A stretch of 64,000 nucleotides of DNA from NCBI GenBank assembly GCA_020055645.1, contig CM034548.1, positions 32,414,201-32,478,200 on the forward strand. The letters are read 5' to 3'. The position numbers and the translations under genes were made by a program. This stretch comes from Tomocerus qinae. Lineage: Eukaryota > Arthropoda > Collembola > Entomobryomorpha > Tomoceridae. The notes below the pieces were generated by a model. It worked only from the letters and a program-made list of their open reading frames with translations. It did no database searches and was not told the DNA's origin. Shown piece by piece: positions 41,501 through 51,783 of the stretch. Numbering within the stretch: the first letter of the stretch is position 1; every line of letters starts with the position of its first letter.

Positions 41501-42202
41501 GTATTAATGCATGGATCAACAGTGTATGTAGTAAGTTGCAAACAATGGGACACAACAAGATTGGAGTTCAAGATAAGAAAAATAATTGATGGCTTGGATG
41601 CTGGTATATCGTGTAGTTATATTCTTTATTGCACTGTAGGCATTTGCTGAGATTATTCCTACACAATCATTCCATTCACATGTGACTCAAGATGCAGATT
41701 TTCATTTGTGCTTTTCGGTTTATTTTCGGTCTCATTTAGAAGTTGTTTTTGCGTTGCCTAATTCGTATTTTGAATATAATCAACCAAATGGCCTAGTCGA
41801 CTCTTCGTGGAAGAATAGACATGTTAAATCCTCATGAATAATAGTTTTTGCACATACATGGATGGAAGGATATGGAAGTTTCTTTATTGCATGTATTTAT
41901 TAGCAATGCAATGGACAAGAGAGGTTGTACATTTACTAGTTGTAGCTAAAATCCGTTTAACATATAAAAATGTAGCTGTGAAGGCAGTCCTGTTTATCAA
42001 GCTGTATAGGTATCTGTAGTGAGTGTATTCCGCCTGTAGTGCTACGTGCTTTCACATACATGATTCAAAACGTTAATTGAATCATTTCGACTTAACCCCA
42101 TTCAGCCATAAGCAAAAACTGTGGAAAAAAGCTAATCTCTTCTTCTGGTAAACACGGAAGGAATGAAAATCTCTAATGATCAGTATTTAGTGGTATCTTA
42201 GG
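35557..42202. other. non-coding stretch, no gene seen
   Basis: There are only chance-length frames, the longest 108 codons at 35598-35924 on the minus strand, with no family recognised. It holds a (GA)n run at 36486-36501, a perfect 14-bp palindrome CATATCATGATATG at 36200-36213, and dense TGCAAT-type words near 36250-36280 and 38855-38875. The sequence directly before 42203 gives no sign of another nested insertion. Confidence 0.6.
36486..36501. repeat. (GA)n microsatellite
   Basis: Eight GA dinucleotides are visible directly on the plus strand. The tract is short and of no evident function. Confidence 0.9.
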
Positions 42203-42206
42203 TATA
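42203..42206. repeat. target site duplication TATA, left copy
   Basis: The four bases immediately before TGTTGTAGGCGG are TATA. The same four directly follow the right end CCGCCTACAACA at 43372-43375. Four bases is the length I recall for Ginger1-type insertions. The word is palindromic and AT-rich, so an accidental match is possible. Confidence 0.7.
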
Positions 42207-42238
42207 TGTTGTAGGCGGAGAGGGAAAGGTTACTGGGA

Positions 42239-42298
42239 GGGATATAATATCCCTCTCCGACTAGGCAGGAAGAGATAGCTCTGTACCGCTAGCGGTAC
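42239..42298. promoter_or_regulatory. subterminal palindromes and direct repeats in the element arm
   Basis: GGGATATAATATCCC (42239-42253) is a palindrome around a single central base. GTACCGCTAGCGGTAC (42283-42298) is a perfect 16-bp palindrome. ACTGGGAGGGATAT occurs at 42232-42245 and again at 42317-42330 in the same orientation. All are mirrored in the right arm. Repeated subterminal words of this kind are typical of transposase binding sites. That role is inferred from position only. Confidence 0.45.
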
Positions 42299-42580
42299 CG
42301 AGCCATGAGGTTTCCGACTGGGAGGGATATGTCGTAAAGGATTGATATGAATGATTCTATGTGTATAAGTGCCACAAATGTCGCAGATTTTAGGTTACTC
42401 TTATATTTATTCATTGTAATCATTATTTTCTATAATATTCATAAATATTAAGTATATTGCACTTTTTGAATCAGTCATAATAAAATCATAAATTATTAAG
42501 TCAAGATTGACAGTCAAATAGTTAAGTATGTTACGCTGCTATAATTATTAATAATTGATATTCTTTCCAAAGCCAGGAGT

Positions 42581-42667
42581 TCAATCACCTAAAGTTTTGC
42601 AAGAACGGCTGGTGCCGTTGTGGCATTTAGTACCACAGTGTATATCAGTCTTTTTACAGGAACATTT
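42581..42667 (-). pseudogene. antisense copy of the last 28 codons of the transposase-like gene
   Basis: Read on the minus strand from 42667, this stretch encodes KCSCKKTDIHCGTKCHNG, then ten more residues and a TGA (42583-42581). It matches the C-terminus in the right arm with Pro-to-Ser, Asn-to-Thr and Ser-to-Thr changes. The TAA used in the right arm is TTA here, so the frame runs on to the next TGA. Both arms have a TGA at that second position. All cysteines and the histidine of this half of the cluster are kept. Its upstream codons are missing because the arm ends here, so it cannot make a protein alone. Confidence 0.75.
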
Positions 42668-42988
42668 CGTTGGATCAAATACTTATCCAACAAAGTTCTC
42701 CAAAGACTAGAAAATGGTAATCTTAAACTACAATGTGCCAAGGGGATCATTACATGTATAGTAAGTGAAATAAATGTCGGTCGATGGACCGCTGAAATCG
42801 ACACAACTGGATGGCCGGAGGCACCTATGAAGTACATAACTGCATTGCGATCTGTAACATCGTACACCTCTCAATCCATTTGCAAGTGCAAGGGTAACTG
42901 TCAAAGTAAAAAATGTCCCTGTAAAAAGAATGATATACACTGTGGTACTAAATGCCACAACGGCAGCAGCCGTTCTTGCAGAAAATAA
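42668..42988 (+). pseudogene. 3' fragment of a Ginger/KRBA2-like integrase gene with Cys-rich C-terminus
   Basis: A plus-strand frame runs through the loop into the right arm and stops at 42988. The open frame extends back to a GTG at 42620, but codons before 42668 belong to the inverted left arm and are not true coding sequence. The C-terminus has a cysteine cluster of the form CxC-x3-C-x4-CxC-x6-C-x3-CH...C, with its first Cys codon at 42881. The middle part (ENGNLKLQCAKGIIT) resembles, from memory, the short region that precedes this cluster in KRBA2-like/Ginger integrases. The cluster probably binds zinc. An unrelated CXC (tesmin-type) domain is the main alternative. No integrase core, promoter or in-frame ATG at the start is present, so this is a fragment, not a working gene. 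Confidence 0.65.
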
Positions 42989-43371
42989 GATAATTGAACT
43001 CCTGGCTTTGGAAAGAATATCAATTATTAATTATTATAGCAGCGTAACATACTTAACTATTTGACTGTCAATCTTGACTTAATAATTTATGATTTTATTA
43101 TGACTGATTCAAAAAGTGCAATACACTTAATATTTATGAATATTATAGAAAATAATGATTACAATGAATAAATATAAGAGTAACCTAAAATCTGCGATAT
43201 TTGTGGCACTTATACACATAGAATCATTCATATCAATCCTTTACGACATATCCCTCCCAGTCGGAAACCTCATGGCTCGGTACCGCTAGCGGTACAGAGC
43301 TATCTCTCCCTGCCTAGTCGGAGAGGGATATTATATCCCTCCCAGTAACCTTTCCCTCTCCGCCTACAACA
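42911..43371 (-). repeat. right arm (461-bp terminal inverted repeat)
   Basis: The arm pairs with 42207-42667. Its inner 78 bases are the last codons of the transposase-like frame, ending at the TAA at 42986-42988. The remainder is the non-coding tail and terminus. The same subterminal words and palindromes occur here in mirror order, including GTACCGCTAGCGGTAC at about 43280-43295. Confidence 0.93.
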
Positions 43372-43375
43372 TATA
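43372..43375. repeat. target site duplication TATA, right copy
   Basis: TATA follows the right terminus directly and matches 42203-42206. The flank continues as a TA run, so a longer duplication cannot be excluded. The left flank (GGTATA) does not support more than four bases. Confidence 0.7.
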
Positions 43376-46300
43376 TATCTCAAGTATTACTGTATGAAGA
43401 GTATAGAATGATGCATTTAGACTGTTTGGTGTCTACCAATATTTATCTAGACGGTCACTGGTCTTGAAAATAATTTCCTGTTGGGTAGTAAATAAATTCA
43501 CATGAATGACAAAAAGAATTTTGTGCTGTCTCATCATATAGGCACTAATTTCAATTAGTCCAGTTTGCCAACTGTTACAATTTAAATAACTTTTTGTCAG
43601 GGAATAATGGTTCTAAAATTGTTGCTCCTATTGCAACGTGTTAAATAAATTGAAGCAAAGTACCTAAGGGCGTTACATGCATGTAGCACAGCGCCGAGAA
43701 AAAAATTGGAATAGAATCTGAGATACGTCAAATAAGATATTCCCAGGGGAAATTTTATATAGGTCTATAAGGCAGATGGACATTATAGTCGAATGACAAA
43801 AGAAATCTTTAGTGTCTAGCTATGCAATTTATATTCACGGAAGAAAAAGGAATTATTTATATAAACAGATTTTAGGAAGTTGCGAATGTTGGTGAAAATG
43901 AAGAATATGATTATTCTAATAGCACAGAGAGTAAAAAGCATTTGAATTGAAAATGTTTTGATTGATGGAAGTAGTAAGGAGAATTGGCTTTCATTTAGCC
44001 ACAGGTTGTTATTTAATTTATGATGAGGTTTTATGAATGTGTTTGTAAAATTTCGTTTGCAATGTCATAAAATATACGTGAGTTAACGGAATGATGTAGT
44101 GTCTTATAATTCCGTTCGTTAAACTTAGTCTAGTCACTTGAAATTATCTTTCAAGGCATTTATTAATGTCCGTATGAAGAATTTGATTTACAATTAGATT
44201 AGTGCATGTAAAAACAGCAAAAGGCTAAGGTGATTGCATATCAGTGGGGAATTCTACGTTTGTTTTCTTTTTCTGAAATTGCTATGGGCCTTGCAGAGAG
44301 ATACACAACAATGCTTACAAGTATATTCACAATTAAGTGCAAATTCTGCTGACATTTTCGCGAATTGTGAGACTGCCACAGCACAATACGGTATTATTTT
44401 AATTCTTTATGATCAAGTTACCCTCATGCAAGGCATTCTTCAGCCATTCGCTCCGGTCCTCATTGTTATGCTGTTTTGTCATGTTATTTATGTTGTGATT
44501 GACGTGGAGCCTATGAATTCACTGCAAGAACATGTCTCAGCATCATTCATTTCTTTCACTACAACGTCATATCATGTCATACATATCATAAAGACATCAA
44601 AATCATCAGGCTGAGGTTTTCGTCTTGTCTTGGGTGGGTTTCACTCACTTAATCGCTATGGTTTGACGCTTGCTCAAATCATTAGCAATTATATTGCCAT
44701 TAACAAACGTTTTCAATGCTCCCTTCACCTAATTCATCCTTACAAATACACAGAGCTACTCGTTTTTAATTTATAGATCTATACATATATGGAAGTTCCT
44801 AATTACTTCTCACTATAACTGTCCTAACTGTTTAACTGTAACGTACAATTTTCCTGGTTTATTGTAACTTTACTCAGAATTTTACATGTCAACGTATCCA
44901 AATCTCTTCTAATAGTATTAAGGTGTCTGTCCTATTTAAATTTACTGTATGAACGTTTTTATTGCATAAGTATTTATAGCTGTGCCACTAAAATTTATGT
45001 GATAAATGATGAAGTGCAATTTACAGAGATCGTAAATTATTTGCTATACACTGAATTACTAGGAAATTTCATGTTATACTACATCACTTAAATAGATCAA
45101 TGGGTGACAGAATTCAATTATACTTTTGTACTGAAAATTTTTGCACATCATTTTGACGATGGGAGATTTTTCTTTAACATAATTATTGTATTCAATTGTG
45201 GATGATCAATATTTACAGTTTTTAATATACCAATAATATTCGCAATGTATAATTTACTGGATTTTCCACTTTTGTTACAGTCAGTGATTCTTAGTTTAGA
45301 AGAAATTTAAAAGAACTGCGGATGACGTTTAACTCGGAGATTAATAACGTTGAGTAGACAAAGCTTTTTAACGATATGCAAGTGCACAGATATTTGTTCA
45401 GTGGTGCGTAGAAGATGCACTTTTGCATTTACGAAAAGTTTTGAGATTTAATTGCCATTCATCAACTTAATTACTTACGACAGAAGTTTGGAACTTGAAT
45501 TATAGTTTGCATTGTACTTGGTCTGGCAGCTACGACATAAAAACGATGAGTAAGATGAACTGAGCATGATAATTACTGGAAGCAATCCACATGTAATCTA
45601 ATTACACGAAAGACAATGAAGGAAGGCGTGTAATGTAGCAAATAAGTATAGGTGCTTCAATTCTTTTGATGAATTGACAAAGAAATCCTCTGTGAAAGAT
45701 GCGGGTAAAAGACTGGCAAGCTGGGCAACGGCAAAAATTGGAAAACAAAAGGGCCAAACTGTAAATAATGAATAGTGTGTCAAAATTTAAATTCGAATTG
45801 TAAATTAAATGCATTCAATGGAATTTATTTAATGACTGTGGAACACTTATTATGCATCGAAAAAACAGGCTTTATGTAGTATTGTAAGCTGGTCTGGAAT
45901 GATGTTCAATGCAATTTAAATTTGCATAAATGAGACTACAAGTGTGAAATACGGGTGTATCTAGCATATTTACTTTATTACAGCTTCGCAAAGTTGTATA
46001 GTTTGTACTTTCGTTACTAGCAAATTATCTTATGAATGGCATGGCCAACTTGAAATAAAAATTTGCTACAAGTAAATAGATACGAGTGCGGTGGTAGTAG
46101 TACTTAGGTATATGAAATGTTAAGCTAATAAAAGTAGGGTAGATAATAGAGTTGGAATTAAATATGCACATAGAATATTAGGTGGGTTGGGTTTTAGGTT
46201 GAGTCAGATCGCTCGGCGTCACAACATTATGCATAATACCACATGCTATCACCCACATAAATAAATAGGTGCAACACATTAGTAAACCCTTTTGCATTAT

Positions 46301-49300
46301 CTAAAGTACTATTAAACTACTGCTCCTTGTCAGAATTCATTTATATGTAGTATGTGTTAACTTAACATGTATTAGTAACCATATATTATGATTTGTACCT
46401 GCCTTCCCTACACGTTGTAGACTTAAACAAGCCTTATCGCATCTCACCACAGAGAGCAACAATAAAATAATTTGCGAGGAAGAACAAGATAATATATGAC
46501 ATGAGTTGTTTGATGATCCTAGCTGGTTAATAATGTTTTTATGCATCTGATTACCACCGGTGTATATATGCTTGTCATTATACGCGTGCACTATTCTCTA
46601 CTCAAATGAGCATGGCCAATGCATTTACATTTCAATGTAATTATGAATGATATGAACGTGCGTTTAGTATTTCTATGGCATTCGTCGTGCCTCTTTCTCC
46701 TTTGCGTTGTCTTCGTCCACTTGTCTTTCTCTCAGGAAGATGATGGAAATCATTTAAATAATCAACTCCATTATTTTTCACGGACTCCACCACGCTAAAC
46801 AGTTCAAAGCATAGTTTATTGTATTGTAACGCATTAAAATCACTCTCCGACCAACTCAAGTGCATTCTACACACTCACTACTTACTACTAAATATTACAA
46901 CTCTTCTTTTCCTGTTCAACAAAACATTTAAAGGTTACTTGTGTTCATGCAACGCACGTACAATCGTAAACTGTGCAAGAACAAGCATGCCTACTATCAA
47001 AATCCACGTGATAATCATATGAATATAATTTCTTCCTCATCACATTCCCAGTCAACCCTCTATGCCCCTCATAAGTTACCTAATACTCCCCATTAATTTA
47101 TTTCCCTCTGCTCTTCATGCAATTATCAAAATTAATTTCCATAGTCTCGCTCGTCCGTCTTCAGCCAACTGTACAAAATGTAGATTAGCTCACAGTCCTG
47201 ATCCCCATGGGTGACTAACTACTTTCATCTTAGTCAATGTCACTGTCACTTCATCGGTGGCATCCTCCAACAATCGGAATTATCCAAAACACTATCAAAA
47301 TTATTTTTCCTCAACCTCTATTAAAAATGCTTGAAATTTTTAATGCAAATGGCGTTTGAGAATATTTTACATGCAATTTATAATTGCCTACAATAATCTA
47401 CATTCAAGTGCATAAAGCATAAAAACAATTCCCATTTTATATGCAAATTTTGGATACTCAAAAATTGAGGTAGGGTCCGTTATGTTTTACTACTATTTAG
47501 ATTTTAATTTCATTATGGGATATTTTATTATAAAGAAAATTAGTTTTAAATTTTATGACCGCTTTCTATCCATCCATAACAGAAGTAGAACCTTTGAATA
47601 AAAACATCAAGGATTTTTTTAATATATGAATTATTCGGTCCCATGTTTCAAGACATGTATATTTTATATGTGTGAAAATGTTTGTAAAGAAATGTTCGTT
47701 TGGTATCGTAAGTTTTCTTTGAGGACATGCCCAAGACAGTGAATTTCATGTCATGTGGTGTTGAGTATTTACTGCTAGGACTTATAGTCGCTGTGTATCA
47801 CGTACCTATATAGACAAGCATGTAAGTAGGCATACTAATATTATTTCTTCTCACAAAAGAATGAGTAATATATTTTCCGAGGAAAAGTGTCATCTCGTTC
47901 CACCTAGAAGGATGAATAATGGGACATGCATATTTGATATGGAGTCGACAAAGTCAAGCAATGTAAACTAGTCTCACCGTGGGCTGTGTGGTAAGTTTAG
48001 TAACTTACTCAGCTTACCTTCTTGGCTAGATTCACTCATCGACTCAAAACTATATAAAGTAAAACACGGACAAAGACTTTCCTTTTCTTCGTTCAGATTC
48101 ATTTGTAATGTTAAATGCGAGTTATTTGTAACTATAGACGTCTATTAACTAAATCCAAAGCGTCACTATGTACTAATTCGTACCATACAGTTCGACAAAC
48201 TTACTCCTTGCTAGGAACTCATAATAAGTTACTGATACTACGTTGGTACTACGTACAAACTTCCCTTGCATGACTATTATAGTAGTAGTTAGTAGGCAGC
48301 CAAGGAAGCGTTTTATGTCCACTATGCTATGTTTAGTAACTACTATGTTATCCTGTAGGAAGTATTAAAGTACAATCACTGTGTGTAGATATCGGGATAT
48401 GAAACGAACCAAGTTTCCTTTCGGTAGGTTTTCTTTCGTTTTTAGCATGACATCTTATGTCGTCTCCTTTGGTTTCATACATTCAGGTTGGCGTGACCTG
48501 GCTCTTCTTTGTCGCTCAGCTTTGTTCACATCAAACAGAAATATAATTGAATGTCCGAAATATCAGAGGATGAAAATTCAATATATCTATTTCCAATTAT
48601 TTATTCGGTGTAGACTATAATATTTCCTTTGTGTAAATATAGGCAAAGTATGGTCAGTATGGATTACATGTATGTACTGTTAGGTTAGCTTTATTTATTT
48701 ATTCTATACAGTACTAGGTATAAGTAGCTGCCGACATACATGGCTTAGGAAGCAAATAAATATTAATTGAATCAATGTCGGCTAACTGGTCACTATGCAA
48801 GAGATAACATTAGATTATACACAGTGTAGTAGTACACGTACGCTAGTTATATAGTAACTCTATACTGTAGAGTAGGTATGTATGTATAGTAGGCAGACTT
48901 GCATCTGCTTAACCGAAACGCAAAACTAAACTGCTGAATATTTTTTATTCACACGTCGACTCCCTGTCATGTCATGTCAGAGAACATTGAAATAAAACTA
49001 CATTACCTGTGTACATAATGCACAGTCTACAATTCAGTGCACATGCAAATGATTTATTCCTCAAGACATTCATTCGCTATATCACCATTCGTAATAGTAG
49101 AGCGAAGGAGGTAGCTCTCAGGAATATAAAAGACAGACCAAAGCATTTTATTTTGTGATGTACTCAAAGCGTTTGTAATTTATGTGGCAATGTGATAAAT
49201 CCGTATTTTTCTGCTGTGAGGAATCATTCATTGTTTGCTCTGCACTTCTTGATTCATGTGAGTATTGATAGTAGTAGTCTTCTACTTCCATCTCAAATGA

Positions 49301-51700
49301 TCTGATATAAATCATTACTATCTTAAAATTATCAATACGTTTTTATTGTTGGTTTTATGTAGCACTTATTTACTTGTGTTCAGTTAGAGTGAACACATAG
49401 GTAAGACAGATTCTCTTTAGGTAGCTCAAGTAGCAAAATTATAAATATCTATACACACAGTAGAATGGTTGCTAGAGGGAAATAGATCCATTTTTGTATT
49501 TTATGCCTTCACTCACTACACATCAACTCTGTACTACATACGTACATCACTTTACATTGAAAAACTAGCGAGCTATATGATATTATATGCAATGCTGTAT
49601 TTTTTAAGTGTTCTAATGTTAAACTGTATTTTTGTTTGTACAAGGAGAAGGAAAGCCAAGGAAAACATTTCAGTGTTCAATGGAAACTTTTATCTATACA
49701 AACACAACAGACAGAGAGGTGCATGAATGAGCTTGAGCCATTCCACTTAAAACACTCGCAAAAGTGTGCACACTTAAAGATACATTGTAAAAGCAGGTAC
49801 TAAGTACCTACGTAATAGCAATACTAGGAAGACTCAATATAATGACTACTATATACTTACAAAATGTATACATGTGTAAGTTCATCTATTCTCAGTACAA
49901 CTGTAGTTTGTCTTAGGTATAATCATGAAGGCAATATAAAAGCAGAACCGCAAAGATATGCACAAGCATACAGATAGGTACCATAAAGATCAAGAAAGGA
50001 GAGAAAACAGGAGTAGTAATCATATCACACCAAAAACATCTTTAGACTTAATATAGACACTCTGTCTGCTGTATAAAATACTAAAAATATCTTCGTACAT
50101 ATGTTTGCCTATCATAATAGAGTTAGTGAGATATTCCTTCTATCTATTTGATTTTTAAAGATGAATTACTTATTATGAGTAGAGATTTGGATAATGCCAC
50201 GAGTAAAGTGTAGATCGAAGAGCCAAACTATTTTGCAACACTGAACTGATCGATTTAAGAGTTTTATGGTGGTATGTAATGAATGTGTAGGTATACGGCT
50301 ACTATAAGGACAAAGAGGTAAACCAAAATAATTTAAGCAAATTGGGGATACCTGTGACTAATAGGAAAGTTAACTACTGATGCCTTTCCATGTCACATGC
50401 AGCGAAGGCAATTCAATCAATTGAAGGAAACTTGTGTTTTTGGCGTGGAGTAAAGAGTGTAGTGACGTTGTAGGACAGGACGCCACATGCGAATGCTGCT
50501 CAATAAACCAGCAGGCGTCCTCGTGAAATAAAGAGCAATGCATTAAAAGGCAGCCGAAGGAAAGGAAAGCAAACCAGGCCAGAATTGAGTTGACTTTAAT
50601 ATCATCTTCTTCTTCGTCTTCAATCTCAACGCAACAATAAAGACAAGAAAGAGTTTTCATTGTTTGATCTATGACTGAGACTCGCTCGCTTCGCTTTGGC
50701 TGCTGCACAACTTACTTGCTGCACTCCAGGCTCTCCTACACGTTCATTCTTTCTACTAATCTGATTGCAAATGTGCAAGACAAAAATTAATCTATACCTA
50801 ACTTTACTTTATACTCTGTTTTGTTTCGCCTAACACTCCCTCCTCTCTTTTCATTCTACATCGCACGCAATTACTTCCACGTGAACCTTTTAATTCCTTT
50901 CAAACTTATATAAAATCCACTAGAGATCAAAGTGTTTACCAAATCCTCCTCATATCGACAACAACACAAAGCTACTCATGTCTCTCAGAGAAACTTTTTC
51001 CATCACGAAAGCGTGCATGCGACTAACCTTTTCAAATTTGAAAGTATAAAATATAAATATTTAACAAACTATGCGGGTAGTATGGACTACTTTTTCAATT
51101 AACTTATGCACACAAACACTGTAATCTCACTCATTCACTTTCATCTGTAAAAAATCTAGAAATTTTATTCAAAATACTTAAGTATCTATTTACATTATAA
51201 TTTAATGCCACTTAAACCAAGAGGCTCCATTTTTGCCATATAATTTGGCATACTATTAATATTACTAACGTTTGAACAAGTATTTTATGATATTTATTTG
51301 AGCAGCTTAACTATCCTGTTTGTATCATAGAACTATTCTGTGCTCATTTCTTTTTACTGAATTAATTTCGTATACTATGGTACATCATTGCAGGTATTCT
51401 ATGTGCTACAATAGTGAGCAGATTATTACATAATTGAAGTATATTTGAAGTTTAATAAATACTTGTAATTAGCTATGAATTTATGTTGGCAATTTTGTTC
51501 ATTTTGACACTAGAATTTAAGTATTATGAATTACTGTCCCATTTCCCAACTTTTATGTTTATATGAGGTAAATACCATAAGGAAGTCACAACGGTAGTAT
51601 TTCTTTTAAAGGTTGTTAATGGATGTATAGAATCAATGTTAGTAATTAATGAAGTATGAAAAGGGTAGCTTATGAGATGGAGTATAGTATTCACACATTC
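43376..51700. other. non-coding stretch, no gene seen
   Basis: The longest frame is 126 codons at 44234-44614. It begins at a TTG codon and its hydrophobic composition matches no family I know. A 12-bp palindrome TACATGCATGTA lies near 43674-43685. The plus strand at about 47020-47300 is pyrimidine-rich. No RNA gene, array or transposon end was recognised. Confidence 0.6.
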
Positions 51701-51717
51701 ATTTCTGCTTTGAATGG

Positions 51718-51783
51718 CCGAACGTTATATAAAAGCACCTGTACTAATTCAAAAGCGCAAAAGGGAAGAATAGAAACGTTCGG
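51718..51783 (+). promoter_or_regulatory. TATA-like box inside a 9-bp inverted repeat, weak promoter candidate
   Basis: TATATAAAAG at 51726-51735 fits a TATA box well. It is framed by CCGAACGTT (51718-51726) and its exact reverse complement AACGTTCGG (51775-51783). Local G+C is higher than the surroundings around 51775-51800. No clear initiator or coding frame follows, and similar TATATAAA words occur elsewhere in the window (for example near 17450, 48050 and 50910), so this is a weak call. Confidence 0.15.

Larger units (their letters stand above)
42207..42667 (+). repeat. left arm (461-bp terminal inverted repeat)
   Basis: The arm is the reverse complement of 42911-43371. Over the outer 370 or so bases I count four substitutions: in the AGGAAGAG, AATGTCGC, AAGTATAT and ATAATTATT contexts. 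Over the inner 90 or so bases I count nine, six of them packed between 42585 and 42596. No gaps are needed. The arm holds two direct copies of ACTGGGAGGGATAT (42232-42245 and 42317-42330) and two palindromes, annotated separately. Confidence 0.93.
42207..43371 (+). mobile_element. fold-back, non-autonomous Ginger-like DNA transposon
   Basis: The 1165-bp unit begins TGTTGTAGGCGGAGAGG and ends with its exact reverse complement, flanked by TATA on both sides. The two 461-bp arms (42207-42667 and 42911-43371) align without gaps and enclose a 243-bp loop. The loop plus right arm reads as the 3' end of a transposase gene with a C-terminal cysteine cluster, then a non-coding tail and the right terminus. 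The left arm is an inverted copy of that 3' end. TGTNR termini, a 4-bp duplication and a tail resembling KRBA2-like/Ginger integrases point to the Ginger group, whose integrases are related to those of LTR retrotransposons. That assignment is from memory of the family and was not searched. No catalytic integrase core (DDE) is present, so the element cannot encode its own movement. Confidence 0.85.

Noticed and set aside
42620-42667. N-terminal 16 codons of the 122-codon frame as genuine protein start
   Set aside because: They are the inverted arm read through in antisense, and the start is GTG. A matching translation starts the minus-strand frame ending at 42958, as expected from an inverted repeat.
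42589-42867. 92-codon minus-strand frame in the fold-back element
   Set aside because: It is in a different frame from the antisense C-terminus copy and lies opposite the coherent plus-strand fragment, so I treat it as a shadow.
44234-44614. 126-codon plus-strand open frame with hydrophobic stretches
   Set aside because: It begins at a TTG codon and matches no family I recognise. The length fits chance.
48040-48060. CTATATAAAG as a promoter TATA box
   Set aside because: Such words are frequent in AT-rich DNA, and no start signal or coding frame follows.
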